The notes: generated from the sequence alone by a model not told the origin. 64,000 nt of DNA from Bacteroidales bacterium (GCA_017545365.1 JAFWOP010000005.1:1-64000), one strand, 5' to 3'; shown: positions 41,531 through 50,990, counted from the first letter of the stretch. Program-made: numbers and translations.

Positions 41531-42859
41531 TTATTTCTTGGCGGCCATCATGGCGCGTACTTTGAATTTGCCGAGGCGTATCTCGTCGGTGAGGGGTTTG
41601 TTGGCGGGGCAGCTGAAGAAGCAGCAGCCACACTCTATGCAGTCGAGGATGTTGTGTTCCTGGGCCTCTTCGATGCGGTTGTTGTGGACCAGGGCTGAGA
41701 AGAGGTAAGGTTCAAGTCCCATTGGGCATGCACCGACGCATTTGCCGCAGCGGATGCAGTTGGTCTCCGGGGCGCGGCGGGCTTCAGCCTCGTCCATCAC
41801 CAATACGCTGGCAGCTCCTTTGGTGGTGGGCGCATCGAGGTTGCTCACAGCCTTGCCCATCATGGTGCCGCCGCTGATGACTTTGCCAGTGGTGGCAGGC
41901 AGCTCGCCGATGGAGTGTTTGATGATGTCGTTGTAGGTGATGCCTATGCGCACTTGGTAGTTGTGCTGACTGGGCAGTTTCTTGCCTGTGACGGTGAGGA
42001 TGTTCTCAATCAAGGGCTTGTTCTTCTGAACGGCCTCGTACACGGCGAATGAGGTGCCGATGTTGCTGACCACGCAGCCCACGTCGATAGGCAGCTTGCC
42101 ACTGGGCACCTTGCGGCCCGTGATGGCGTTGATGAGCTGTTTCTCGGCGCCTTGGGGGTATTTGACTTTCATGGGCTCTACGATGATGCCCTCGAACGAG
42201 CGAGCCATCTCGGTCATCACGCGGATGGGCTCGGGCTTGTTGCTCTCGATGCCGATGTAGGCGTTGGGTACGCCCAATGCCTTGCGGAGAATGCTCACGC
42301 CGATGCAGATTTCCTCGGCGTGCTCCATCATCACGCGGTGGTCAGAGGTGAGGTAGGGCTCACATTCGGCAGCGTTTATGATGAGGTATTCGGCCTTCTT
42401 GCCTTCAGGCACACTATATTTGATATGTGCGGGGAAGGTGGCGCCACCAAGTCCCACGATGCCCATCTCCTTCAGCTTGGCGACAATTTCTTTGGGTTCA
42501 AGGTTGCATTCTCGTTTGATGTCGGGGGTGCGGTCGATGGTTTCCATCCATTCGTCGCCTTCTACATCAATATAAATGGCGGTTTTGGGAAGTCCCACCA
42601 TGTCTTTACACATGTCGATTTTGTTCACCGTGCCACTTACGGGAGAATGAATGTTGGCACACATAAACGCCTGTGCTTCGGCGATGAGCTGACCCACTTT
42701 CACCTTGTCGCCTTTGGACACGATGGGTGTGGCGGGGGCTCCTAGGTGCTGGTTCATCAGTATGGCGACTTGTTTGGGCAGAGGCATCTGCTCGATAACA
42801 CAGTTGCTGGATATTTTGTTTTCTTCGGGGTGGACACCACCCATTTTGAAAGTCTTCAT
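41531..42859 (-). CDS. rnfC: Rnf complex soluble subunit RnfC (NADH site)
   Basis: This 442-residue peripheral subunit exchanges electrons with NAD(H). N-terminal domain: GGVHPEENKISSNCVIEQMP. Rossmann/FMN region: GIVGLGGATFPAHIKYSVPE and INAAECEPYLTSDHRVMMEH. Two 4Fe-4S clusters sit near the C-terminus (CIRCGKCVGACPMGLEP and CIECGCCFFSCPANKP). Length matches the short form of RnfC without the long Ala/Lys tail found in proteobacteria. It is second in the operon, 53 bp after rnfB. Confidence 0.95.
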   Translation of the reverse strand: MKTFKMGGVHPEENKISSNCVIEQMPLPKQVAILMNQHLGAPATPIVSKGDKVKVGQLIAEAQAFMCANIHSPVSGTVNKIDMCKDMVGLPKTAIYIDVEGDEWMETIDRTPDIKRECNLEPKEIVAKLKEMGIVGLGGATFPAHIKYSVPEGKKAEYLIINAAECEPYLTSDHRVMMEHAEEICIGVSILRKALGVPNAYIGIESNKPEPIRVMTEMARSFEGIIVEPMKVKYPQGAEKQLINAITGRKVPSGKLPIDVGCVVSNIGTSFAVYEAVQKNKPLIENILTVTGKKLPSQHNYQVRIGITYNDIIKHSIGELPATTGKVISGGTMMGKAVSNLDAPTTKGAASVLVMDEAEARRAPETNCIRCGKCVGACPMGLEPYLFSALVHNNRIEEAQEHNILDCIECGCCFFSCPANKPLTDEIRLGKFKVRAMMAAKK

Positions 42860-42912
42860 TATATTCTTGATTTGTTATGACTGGCAATAAGTATGATAGG
42901 CAATCCGCGCGG

Positions 42913-43830
42913 TTAGTTCTGTTTGGCGGCAATGGGTTCGGGTGCAGATGTGGGAGCTGACTCGACTTTGGGGGCAGCAGCTGCCGCAGGGACTTCCTTC
43001 TTCGGGGGGAGGGGAGGGAAGTTGACGGCGTGGATGGCTCCTGTGGGGCATTCGGCAACACATTTGCGGCACATCTTGCAGAGGTTGAAGTCGATGTAGG
43101 CCAAGTTGCTCTCCACTTTGATGGCTCCGAAAGGACATGACTTCTCGCATTTGCCACAGCCGATACAGGCGGCAGTGCATGACTTGCGGGCGAGAGCACC
43201 TTTCTCTTTGTTGCGGCAGGCCACGTATACGCGGCGGTTCTTCGGACCCTTGTTGCGCAGCTCGATGATGCCGCGGGGGCAGGCTTTGGCACATGCGCCG
43301 CAGGCTGTGCATTTCTCTTCATCCACAACGGGGAGGCCTGTCACGGGGTCCATACGCAGTGCATCGAACTGGCAGGCTTTGGCGCAGTTGCCCAATCCGA
43401 GGCAGCCAAACATACAGCCGCTTTCGCCGGCATACACGCTGTTGGCAAAGGCACAGTCTTGCAGACCGTCGTAATTGTTCTTTGCGGTGGCGTTGGCACA
43501 AGTGCCGTTGCAGCGCACCACTGCCACTTGGGGTTCTGATGCTTCGGGAGTGCATCCCAGCAGGGTGGCCACCTTTTGGGCTACGGCTTCGCCACCGGCA
43601 GGACACTTCAGTCCTTCCATGTTCCCCTGTTTTACGAAGGCCTCGGCCATCGCACGGCAGCCGGCCATGCCGCAACCGCCACAGTTGGCTCCGGGCAGCA
43701 CCTCGGCTATTTCATCAATCAGGGGGTCTTCGATAACTTTGAACTTTTGGGCAACAAAATACAGCACAATTGCAAAGATGACACCTATTGCGCCCAGCAC
43801 CAATACTGCGGTCAAAATCATGTTGGTCAT
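42913..43830 (-). CDS. rnfB: Rnf complex ferredoxin subunit RnfB
   Basis: This 305-residue subunit accepts electrons from ferredoxin. It has an N-terminal membrane helix (MILTAVLVLGAIGVIFAIVL), then the cluster motif GANCGGCGMAGCRAMAEAF with a later Cys. Several 4Fe-4S ferredoxin motifs follow (CTACGACAKACPRG, CIGCGKCEKSCPFG, CKMCRKCVAECPTG). The C-terminus is Pro/Ala-rich. As first gene of the rnf operon it sits 50 bp downstream of a promoter with perfect spacing. Confidence 0.95.
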   Translation of the reverse strand: MTNMILTAVLVLGAIGVIFAIVLYFVAQKFKVIEDPLIDEIAEVLPGANCGGCGMAGCRAMAEAFVKQGNMEGLKCPAGGEAVAQKVATLLGCTPEASEPQVAVVRCNGTCANATAKNNYDGLQDCAFANSVYAGESGCMFGCLGLGNCAKACQFDALRMDPVTGLPVVDEEKCTACGACAKACPRGIIELRNKGPKNRRVYVACRNKEKGALARKSCTAACIGCGKCEKSCPFGAIKVESNLAYIDFNLCKMCRKCVAECPTGAIHAVNFPPLPPKKEVPAAAAAPKVESAPTSAPEPIAAKQN

Positions 43831-43879
43831 TGTTTTAGATATGTTTTTTGCGTTTTGTTCTCTTTATATTTACGAGGTG

Positions 43880-43910
43880 CAAATTTACACATTTTTTCTG
43901 ATGTGGCAAA
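43880..43910 (-). promoter_or_regulatory. Promoter of the rnf operon
   Basis: On the minus strand TTTG (43907-43910), a 19-nt spacer, and TAAATTTG (43880-43887) match the Bacteroidota sigma-ABfr consensus exactly. Confidence 0.88.
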
Positions 43911-44189
43911 CTTTAATATTTATTTTTCTTAATAAATAAATTAACAGGTTTTCAACACTTCTTCTTATCTGTTCAGTACCATTCTGTTACGAGAGCGTGT
44001 TCCCCTATGTCTTTTCTGTTGTTCGGAGCATCACCATTTTTCTATCTCGGCACCTACCGTCTTTTTTTTGATTGTAAGGGAGCTGTTATTTACTAGTTTA
44101 CAGCTTTTATAATTGTGATATATATAGTCTTATGTGAAGAGCATCGTGTGAGGTTTACCATTTATTTACCACTAAGAATGAATCGATTC

Positions 44190-44400
44190 CCGCATTCCGC
44201 AACGTCATATTATTGGAAGTCGTATTTCGGCGACAGGCGTGTTTTAAGGACGAGGCCTTGAGGTGGCGAGGTGATGCCGTTGTAACATCGCTTTGGAGAG
44301 CGAAGGCACGGCGAAGGCATGACTTGGGAACAATAAGGCTCCGACAATCGTGGAGTAAGGTAGAAAACTACGGCTAAAGTAGTGAGAAATGGGTGGTGTT
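44190..44400. other. Gene-free block with nested hairpins, unidentified
   Basis: Between the rnf promoter and the uspA promoter (43911-44554) there is no gene. About 44190-44400 is more GC-rich than its surroundings. GCCGT near 44276 can pair with ACGGC downstream, around an inner CGCT-TTGGAG-AGCG hairpin, and a CTCC...GGAG hairpin follows. It may be a decayed palindromic repeat or an RNA; I cannot assign it. The flanking parts are AT-rich and featureless. Confidence 0.3.
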
Positions 44401-44554
44401 TTATTGGCTGAGACGATCTGTTTGCTCTTTTGGACTTGTTAGAATCGTTTTTACAAATATGTGAGTTACAACCCTTTGTTCCCGTCCTCGAATTGCGTTA
44501 ATATTTTTTTGTTTTTTTTTTGCTCAAAAATGTTCGAAATTCAAAATAATTGCG

Positions 44555-44562
44555 TAATTTTG
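44555..44562 (+). promoter_or_regulatory. Putative -7 box of the uspA-SPOR-T9SS operon
   Basis: TAATTTTG fits TAnnTTTG and lies 29 bp upstream of the start codon. The -33 position reads GTTC, a weak match. Confidence 0.55.
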
Positions 44563-44591
44563 TATCGTCAAATAATATACAATAAACGATT

Positions 44592-45407
44592 ATGAGCAAA
44601 GTACTTGTTGGATTTGATTTTTCTAAGGGCTCTGCATATGCAGTAGACTTGGCTATAGACATTGCCAATCGTATGAAGTTGGACCTTATGTTGGTGTATG
44701 TCAAGGATAAAGACCAGGATGAAGGTCCGATACGTGAAGAAATAGAAAGACGCAACGCCGGCGTGGCGCACCTCCTCCATGGGATAAAGATGGATTATGT
44801 AATCAGGGAGGGCAAGGTGTCACAGGAACTCTGTCAACAGGCCAAAGAAGATGATGCCCAGCTTATCGTTGTGGGGACCCACGGCATGTCGGGATTTGAG
44901 AAGAATTGGATTGGTCGCAACACCTACCGTACGATTGCCGAATCTGAAATCCCCGTGTTGGTTATCCGTGAGGATTTCAACTTCAACAAATCATTAGACC
45001 GTATCGTCGTCCCGCTGGACAGCACTGCCGACACCCGCCAGAAAGTGCCTTTCGCAGCAAAACTGGCTAAGATGTTTGGCTCGGAGCTTCACATCTTGGG
45101 GCTTTATACGACAGACAATACCACCATCAGGGGTATTGTTGATGGGTATGTGCGCATGGTCGACACTTATCTCACCAAGGCCGGGGTTAACCACATCACC
45201 AAGTGTGTGACTGTTCCCAAGAACCTTACTGTCACTACGTTGGAATATGCTGATGAGATAGATGCCGACATGGTCGTCATCATGACTGAGCAGGAAACCT
45301 CGCTGACGAGTTTCCTCCTGGGTACTTATGCCCAACAGATGCTCACGATGTCCCACCGTCCCATCTTAACAATCCGTCCCGAAGAGGTCAACGGCCTGGC
45401 CAAGTAA
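44592..45407 (+). CDS. Tandem universal stress protein (UspA family)
   Basis: This 271-residue cytoplasmic protein has two UspA domains. The first begins MSKVLVGFDFSKGSAYAVDL and has QLIVVGTHGMSGFEKNWIGR, matching the ATP-binding G-2x-G-9x-G(S/T) style loop. The second begins RIVVPLDSTADTRQKVPFAA and has MVVIMTEQETSLTSFLLGTY. Usp proteins help cells survive stress or stasis, with partners mostly unknown. It is first in a plus-strand operon with a SPOR-domain gene (24 bp) and a T9SS cargo gene. Confidence 0.9.
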   Translation: MSKVLVGFDFSKGSAYAVDLAIDIANRMKLDLMLVYVKDKDQDEGPIREEIERRNAGVAHLLHGIKMDYVIREGKVSQELCQQAKEDDAQLIVVGTHGMSGFEKNWIGRNTYRTIAESEIPVLVIREDFNFNKSLDRIVVPLDSTADTRQKVPFAAKLAKMFGSELHILGLYTTDNTTIRGIVDGYVRMVDTYLTKAGVNHITKCVTVPKNLTVTTLEYADEIDADMVVIMTEQETSLTSFLLGTYAQQMLTMSHRPILTIRPEEVNGLAK

Positions 45408-45431
45408 CGACGGACAGAAAACATTGTGGCT

Positions 45432-45890
45432 ATGCGTATTTTTGTTCTTGTGGTCCTTATATGCTTTCCTCTGTTGGTGAATGCTCAGGGGTATGGGTAT
45501 GGTAGCAACAGAAGCCGTGGGCATATCGAGATTAAAGGCGATGTAGCGGTTACGCAGCTGGTACAGAAACATATCGAGCTAAACGAGAGGGTGCGCACCA
45601 TACCAGGTTACCGCATACAGGTGGCCTCCCTTTCAGGCACCTCTTCTAAAAACAGGGCATTCGAGATGAAGGACCGTATCCGTGATGCCTACCCGGGAGT
45701 GGAGGCCTACGTGGTGTTCGATGAACCTAATTTCAAAGTGAAGGTGGGCGATTTCCGCACGAGGCTGGAAGCGTACGTCTTTCTGCAGCGTATCCGCCCC
45801 GACTTTCCTGGTACCATTATCAGGGACAATATCTTTCCAACCCAGATCAACTGGGATGAGATGGTTCCTGAGACAGAGGATGACATTTGA
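45432..45890 (+). CDS. SPOR-domain exported protein
   Basis: This protein of about 152 residues has a signal peptide (MRIFVLVVLICFPLLVNAQ) and a C-terminal SPOR domain. The domain starts GYRIQVASLSGTSSKNRAFE, continues YVVFDEPNFKVKVGDFRTRL and ends with a helix EAYVFLQRIRPDF. SPOR domains bind denuded glycan of septal peptidoglycan, so the protein likely acts in the periplasm at the cell wall. ATG 45432 was chosen; an in-frame GTG two codons upstream is also possible. It sits between the uspA and T9SS cargo genes, all co-directional. Confidence 0.87.
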   Translation: MRIFVLVVLICFPLLVNAQGYGYGSNRSRGHIEIKGDVAVTQLVQKHIELNERVRTIPGYRIQVASLSGTSSKNRAFEMKDRIRDAYPGVEAYVVFDEPNFKVKVGDFRTRLEAYVFLQRIRPDFPGTIIRDNIFPTQINWDEMVPETEDDI

Positions 45891-45953
45891 CGAGGCCTAA
45901 AAGTGTCGGCAGTATGGCCGCGAGGAACTTCGTCTGACAGATATCTATGGTTT

Positions 45954-48485
45954 ATGAAAAAACAGCTGATTATATTGCTCTTTTTGTCCCCACAGATACT
46001 TCTGGGCCAGTTCCTGTATGAGCACAGGGGAGTGCAATATGCCACTCATGGCACTGACTTCTGGTTCTGTATGCCCGCTGCACTTCATGATTTTACCGAC
46101 TATAACGACCACCCCTGTCTCTACTTCATGGCTGAACATGACTGCTATGTCACGATAAGTAACCCTTTGATAGATTACTCCTATACGCACTTTGTACGGA
46201 GCTGTCATAGGATAACTAGCCGGCTTGACACCCTCAATTTGGTAGAGTTCAACTCGGGCTTCATAGAGTTTCTCGACAGGTTGGAGCCGGGCATTCCAAA
46301 CGACCAGCAGCGGGCCGCTCAGCCGCAAGTCAAAGGGTTCCATATCACGAGTACGGATACCATCAGCGTTTTTTTGCTTGCCTATACACCGCCTATGCGT
46401 GCAAGTTCGGATGTGACCAACCTGTTGCCCACCGAGCTGCTGAGGGACGAGTATGTTGTTCAAGTATATCAGGGCAACCAAGGCATGTTCGAGGTGGTGG
46501 CGACGGAAGACAGCACGGTGGTGGACATTGTGCTGAGTGATGTTGACTGGATAGGGAGACCGAAAGACAGTGTGGTGACGGTGACTCTGAACCAAGGTAT
46601 GATGTACAACGTCAAGGTAGGGGAGAAATGTGCCAAGTATCCTGAGTGTTGCAGCTCTAACCCGCCGGCTGGCTGTGGCGACACTGCCGAACTTGGGCCT
46701 CATTCATTTTCGGTTCCAACGTCGGGAAGCAGATTTAACCATGACTCGATGGCGGTAGACCTCAGCGGTACATATATCAAGGCACGTGACCACAAGCGGA
46801 TAGCCGTCTTCCAAGGCAGTCAGTTGGGGCGAGTGGGAGAAGGGATGCCTAGAGGGACAGACCTGATGTACGAGCAGGCAATGCCAATACGCTATGCTGG
46901 GAAGGAGTTCCTTATTCCCAATTTGATGGCCTCGATGTACGACTATATCCAGTTCACCGGGCTTGTGGACAGCACCGATATAACAATAACGAATACAGCA
47001 GCAGCATCGCTGCCGACACGTACGCTGCATGTTGATGCAAGGGAGACGGATTGGTTCCTCATGGACACAACCGAAGGCCCGTTTTATGTTACCAGCACAC
47101 AACCAGTCCTCACCACTGTCTTTTCAAGCAGTATGCATCACGAACGCAACTACCCTGCGGTTGATACTTCGGAACGCGGCGACCCCGCTATGTTGGCAGT
47201 CCGACCGGTGGAGTGGTGGCACAGTGGGCCTGTCAATGGGAGCCAGGTGTTCTGGGTGGATGAAAACAATAATGGCTATTCATACCATCAGTCCACCCAC
47301 ATCTTCACGCGAACTACCGACGTGAGGGGTATGTTCTACGACGGCTATGACTTATTCTCCTTGTTTCGACCTGTCGCCGGCACGCCATACAGTTATGCGT
47401 TGATTCGTTACGACTCAGATTTGGCGTACCGACGAGCGCACCGAATCGTGAACACCCTAGGAGGGACGTTTTGGGTGGTGTCTGATTCTGAGGAAATAAA
47501 TACTCATACGCTCTTCTCTTACGCACCTCTGCAGAGGGGAAAGAACTATTTGATGGTGAATGATATCCCAGCAGACTCTTTTCCAAGTGACAGCGTCATG
47601 TGCCTGTACGATCCAATTCGGTTTCATGGTTGGGTGGAGCGTCCTGCGGACAGTATTATCTGGGATTTCGGGGACGGGCATGTGGAGAGGTATTTGTACG
47701 AGAATGGTCAGAATGTGACCCACTTGTATGCAGACACGGGTCGCTATGAAGTGCTCCGCATTATCCAGTACAAGGATGAGGCCTTGGACACTCAGTGGGG
47801 CTATGTGGGCTGCAAGAGTGCCTTTAGTCGCCCGCCTGACACAATGAGAGTGGAGGTCTGGTTGCACAACCACTATGACTCTACATTTTTTGATACGCTT
47901 TGTGAAGGTGATTACCTGTTCCGAGGTCGCGAGTTCTCCTTTACGGGCGAATACGAAGTTACGACCTATTGGACTCCTTCGGGGTGTGACACCCTCTGGC
48001 ATATTAACCTAACAATCTGTCCGCATTGTATAGAATATAACGATACGGTTAGGGAGGACAGGCTGCCATGGAAATTTAATGGACTTTCTTTTAACGACGA
48101 TATCAGATACTACCCGATTCATATCGATATCGGAGAAGAATGCGACAGCGTCATATTCTACAGTCTCTACGTCATACGCAAAGAAGATTTCCCCCCAGAC
48201 GGCACTTTTGTGCTGGCACCCAACGTTATATCGCCCATGGGAAACAACGATGTCGACCGTAAGTTCCGTCTATTTTGTAGTAAGGATATTGAGAGGGCAG
48301 AGGTCGTGGTGTTTGACCGTATGGGGCGTAAGGTGGCAGAATTCGACGGTCTGACCGGCGAGTGGGACGGCACCTACAATGGCGTCCTCTGCCCCCAAGG
48401 TGCGTATGCCTATCGGGTGAAATTTATTGGTGGTTCGATACATAACTGGCAGGTGAAGAGCGGTACAGTAACCATTATCCGATAG
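45954..48485 (+). CDS. T9SS cargo: IgGFc-binding-like protein with PKD and gliding-type C-terminal domain
   Basis: This 843-residue secreted protein has a signal peptide (MKKQLIILLFLSPQILLGQ). The N-terminal part starts YATHGTDFWFCMPAALHDFT and resembles the IgGFc-binding N-terminal domain of Bacteroidota surface proteins. A PKD-like segment lies near 565 (SIIWDFGDGHVERYLYENGQ). The C-terminal gliding/T9SS domain shows FVLAPNVISPMGNNDVDRKF, VFDRMGRKVAEFDGL and PQGAYAYRVKFIGG. I chose ATG at 45954 because the signal peptide starts there; the frame opens 17 codons earlier. It is probably surface-exposed. Confidence 0.88.
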   Translation: MKKQLIILLFLSPQILLGQFLYEHRGVQYATHGTDFWFCMPAALHDFTDYNDHPCLYFMAEHDCYVTISNPLIDYSYTHFVRSCHRITSRLDTLNLVEFNSGFIEFLDRLEPGIPNDQQRAAQPQVKGFHITSTDTISVFLLAYTPPMRASSDVTNLLPTELLRDEYVVQVYQGNQGMFEVVATEDSTVVDIVLSDVDWIGRPKDSVVTVTLNQGMMYNVKVGEKCAKYPECCSSNPPAGCGDTAELGPHSFSVPTSGSRFNHDSMAVDLSGTYIKARDHKRIAVFQGSQLGRVGEGMPRGTDLMYEQAMPIRYAGKEFLIPNLMASMYDYIQFTGLVDSTDITITNTAAASLPTRTLHVDARETDWFLMDTTEGPFYVTSTQPVLTTVFSSSMHHERNYPAVDTSERGDPAMLAVRPVEWWHSGPVNGSQVFWVDENNNGYSYHQSTHIFTRTTDVRGMFYDGYDLFSLFRPVAGTPYSYALIRYDSDLAYRRAHRIVNTLGGTFWVVSDSEEINTHTLFSYAPLQRGKNYLMVNDIPADSFPSDSVMCLYDPIRFHGWVERPADSIIWDFGDGHVERYLYENGQNVTHLYADTGRYEVLRIIQYKDEALDTQWGYVGCKSAFSRPPDTMRVEVWLHNHYDSTFFDTLCEGDYLFRGREFSFTGEYEVTTYWTPSGCDTLWHINLTICPHCIEYNDTVREDRLPWKFNGLSFNDDIRYYPIHIDIGEECDSVIFYSLYVIRKEDFPPDGTFVLAPNVISPMGNNDVDRKFRLFCSKDIERAEVVVFDRMGRKVAEFDGLTGEWDGTYNGVLCPQGAYAYRVKFIGGSIHNWQVKSGTVTIIR

Positions 48486-48534
48486 AATTGGCCAAATACA
48501 AGAAAAGCCCCGACTGATGTCGAAGCTTCTTGAG

Positions 48535-48608
48535 TAGCGGGAATCAGACTTGAACTGATGACCTCCGGGTTATGAATCCAGCGCTCTAACCAGCTGAGCT
48601 ATCCCGCC
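48535..48608 (-). tRNA. tRNA-Met (anticodon CAT)
   Basis: The minus strand folds into a 74-nt cloverleaf. The acceptor GGCGGGA pairs with TCCCGCT (one G-U pair), followed by discriminator A. The D arm is GCTC-AGCTGGTTA-GAGC, the anticodon loop TTCATAA, and the T loop GTTCAAGTC. CAT can be elongator Met, initiator Met or lysidine-modified Ile; the paired first position argues against the initiator. The CCA end is not encoded. The stem closing the anticodon loop has an A-C mismatch. Confidence 0.92.
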
Positions 48609-48641
48609 ATTTTGGCCTTCTCTTCTTTTCGAAAGCGAGTG

Positions 48642-48672
48642 CAAAAGTACTAACTTTTCACGACATGGCAAA
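48642..48672 (-). promoter_or_regulatory. Promoter of tRNA-Met
   Basis: On the minus strand TTTG (48669-48672), 19 nt, and TACTTTTG (48642-48649) form a perfect Bacteroidota promoter, 33 bp upstream of the tRNA. Confidence 0.82.
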
Positions 48673-48749
48673 ATTTTTTTGAAAATATTTTTTATCTATA
48701 CTATAAATGAATTTTTTACGTTATAGTAATAACTGAAAAATAACTTGAG

Positions 48750-49853
48750 ATGTCAGCAGAAAACAACAAATTATACAGCAATTTCGACTACGAATCGGCC
48801 CTGAGTGTGCAAGAGGGCGTGGAACAACCTCATCAAGTGAATAATAGCTATCTGGAAAAGGTAAAGGCGCGCAAGCGCGTCGAACCCACAGTGGAGGAGC
48901 TCGTCTCTGGTATCGAACATGGCGACAGAACCATGCTCAGCCGTGCCATCACATTGGTGGAGAGCTCTCTTCATGAGCACCAGCAACGTGCTCAGCAGAT
49001 TATCGAACGCTGTCTTCCTTATTCTGGCAAGTCGGTCAGGTTGGGTATAACGGGTGTTCCTGGAGCAGGCAAGAGCACTATCATAGAGTCGTTGGGCAAG
49101 TTTCTCACATCCCATAACCACAAGGTGGCCGTGCTTGCTATCGACCCGAGCAGCGAACGCTCAAAAGGCAGCATCTTAGGCGATAAGACCCGCATGGAAG
49201 AGTTGTCGGTCGACCCCAATGCATTTATTCGTCCTTCCCCTTCGGCTGGCTCCTTGGGCGGCGTGGCTCGGAAAACACGCGAGATTATTGTGCTCTGTGA
49301 AGCTGCCGGGTTCGATGTGGTCATAGTGGAGACCGTTGGCGTGGGACAGTCTGAAGTGGCCGCCCATTCCATGGTGGACTTTTTCCTTCTGCTCCAATTG
49401 GCCAACACGGGCGACGAATTGCAGGGTATCAAGCGCGGTATCATGGAAATGGCTGATATGATAGCCATCAACAAGTGCGATATCGACCCGATTAAGGCGG
49501 AGCTGGCGGCCACTCAATATCGTAATGCCCTGCATCTGTTTCCAATGCCCGATTCGCAATGGACCGTAAAGGTGCAGCTCTGCTCAGCCTACACCCATCA
49601 GGGAGTTCAAGAGTTGTGGAATAACGTGATGGAGTATGTCGCATTCACCAAGGCAAACGGCTATTTCTATCATAAGCGACAGCAACAGAATCTCCGTATA
49701 TTGAACGAAACCATCGAGAATGGTTTGCGTGACCGCTTCTTCAACGCTCCCGGCATGGAAGAACGCATCAACAAGGTGAGCAAGGAGATACTTGAGAACA
49801 AGATTTCCGCCTATGCTGCTGCCGACCAACTGCTGAACACGATGCAACTATAG
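48750..49853 (+). CDS. meaB: Methylmalonyl-CoA mutase-associated GTPase MeaB (ArgK family)
   Basis: This 367-residue G3E GTPase protects and loads B12-dependent acyl-CoA mutases. Walker A is GITGVPGAGKST (99-110). AIDPSSERSKGSILGDKTRM, PSPSAGSLGGVARKTRE and the Walker B-like VVIVETVGVGQSEVAAHSMV are diagnostic, as is AINKCD for guanine binding. A helical C-terminal dimerisation segment follows. The partner mutase genes are not in this window. It is followed after 30 bp by hemW. Confidence 0.96.
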   Translation: MSAENNKLYSNFDYESALSVQEGVEQPHQVNNSYLEKVKARKRVEPTVEELVSGIEHGDRTMLSRAITLVESSLHEHQQRAQQIIERCLPYSGKSVRLGITGVPGAGKSTIIESLGKFLTSHNHKVAVLAIDPSSERSKGSILGDKTRMEELSVDPNAFIRPSPSAGSLGGVARKTREIIVLCEAAGFDVVIVETVGVGQSEVAAHSMVDFFLLLQLANTGDELQGIKRGIMEMADMIAINKCDIDPIKAELAATQYRNALHLFPMPDSQWTVKVQLCSAYTHQGVQELWNNVMEYVAFTKANGYFYHKRQQQNLRILNETIENGLRDRFFNAPGMEERINKVSKEILENKISAYAAADQLLNTMQL

Positions 49854-49883
49854 CCTTTCGAGGGCAATAACGCAGGGTAGCCT

Positions 49884-50990
49884 ATGCTGTATGTTCATAT
49901 TCCCTATTGCCACCGTAAGTGCACCTACTGTGCCTTTTACTCCACGGTGACCAAGGGCGACAAGCAGGCTTACGTGGATGCGATTTGTGAGGAGTTGCGT
50001 AGGCGTTGTCACTGCATGCCGCATCCCTTGCGCACCGTCTATTTTGGGGGTGGTACTCCAACATTATTGGACATATCGCAGCTGGCGCAGATTGTGCAGA
50101 CCATCAGCACCTACTTCGGTGTGAAGGAAATAGAGGAAGCGACTATCGAGGCCAACCCCGAAGATCTCACCCCCGCCTATCTTGAGGACCTGCACCATTT
50201 GGGGCTCTTCAACCGTATCAGCATTGGGGTGCAGTCTTTTCATGACGAGGATTTGACACTGCTGAACCGCCGTCATAATTCCCGTCAGGCGATGGATGCG
50301 TTGCACAATGTGATTGATGCTGGCTATAAAAATCTGAGCGTTGACCTTATCTACGGACTCCCCAATCAGACAGTCAAGGCTTGGGAAGACAATCTCTCGA
50401 GGCTCGAGCAGGTGCCGATTCAGCACCTCTCTGCCTATGCCCTCACTGTCGAGGAGGGCACTATTTTGCAAAGACAGATTACACAAGGACGGCTGGCGGT
50501 AGCCAGTGAGGATGAGTCGCTGTTGCACTATCAGGCCTTGCTGGAGTGGGTGTCAGCGCAGGGTTTCCACCAATATGAAGTGTCCAATTTCTGTCGCCCT
50601 GGATATCAAGCAGTGCATAACAGCCGCTATTGGGATCGTACCCCCTATCTGGGTGTAGGGGCAGCAGCCCACAGTTTCGATGGCTGCCGCCGCCGATGGA
50701 ATGTGGCCGATGTCCAACGTTATATTGCCAGTGTTCAGGCTGGACCCATAGAACATGAGGAAGAAGAGCTGGGCCTGAAAGAAGCGTACAACGAGTATGT
50801 TATGACTGCCCTCAGGACTATGAAAGGAATAGACAAAAGCCTGATATTGCCTCCTTTTGCTGAACGTCTGAAAAAGGAGATTGCCCGTTTCGTGTCGGCA
50901 GGGCTGATACACGACACCCCTACTCATTACCAACCTACGGCAGAAGGTCTGCTCCATGCCGACGGCATAGCCGCGTCGCTCTTTCTTTGA
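49884..50990 (+). CDS. hemW: Radical SAM protein HemW (heme chaperone, HemN-like)
   Basis: This 368-residue protein has the radical-SAM cluster motif at its very start, MLYVHIPYCHRKCTYCAFYS (C9, C13, C16). YFGGGTPTLL (SAM binding), RISIGVQSFHDEDLTLLNRR and SVDLIYGLPNQTVKAWEDNL follow. The C-terminal HemN/HemW domain (YEVSNFCRPGYQAVHNSRYW) ends in a winged helix. HemW-type proteins bind heme and pass it to acceptors; the older label was oxygen-independent coproporphyrinogen oxidase-like. It probably shares transcription with meaB. Confidence 0.93.
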   Translation: MLYVHIPYCHRKCTYCAFYSTVTKGDKQAYVDAICEELRRRCHCMPHPLRTVYFGGGTPTLLDISQLAQIVQTISTYFGVKEIEEATIEANPEDLTPAYLEDLHHLGLFNRISIGVQSFHDEDLTLLNRRHNSRQAMDALHNVIDAGYKNLSVDLIYGLPNQTVKAWEDNLSRLEQVPIQHLSAYALTVEEGTILQRQITQGRLAVASEDESLLHYQALLEWVSAQGFHQYEVSNFCRPGYQAVHNSRYWDRTPYLGVGAAAHSFDGCRRRWNVADVQRYIASVQAGPIEHEEEELGLKEAYNEYVMTALRTMKGIDKSLILPPFAERLKKEIARFVSAGLIHDTPTHYQPTAEGLLHADGIAASLFL

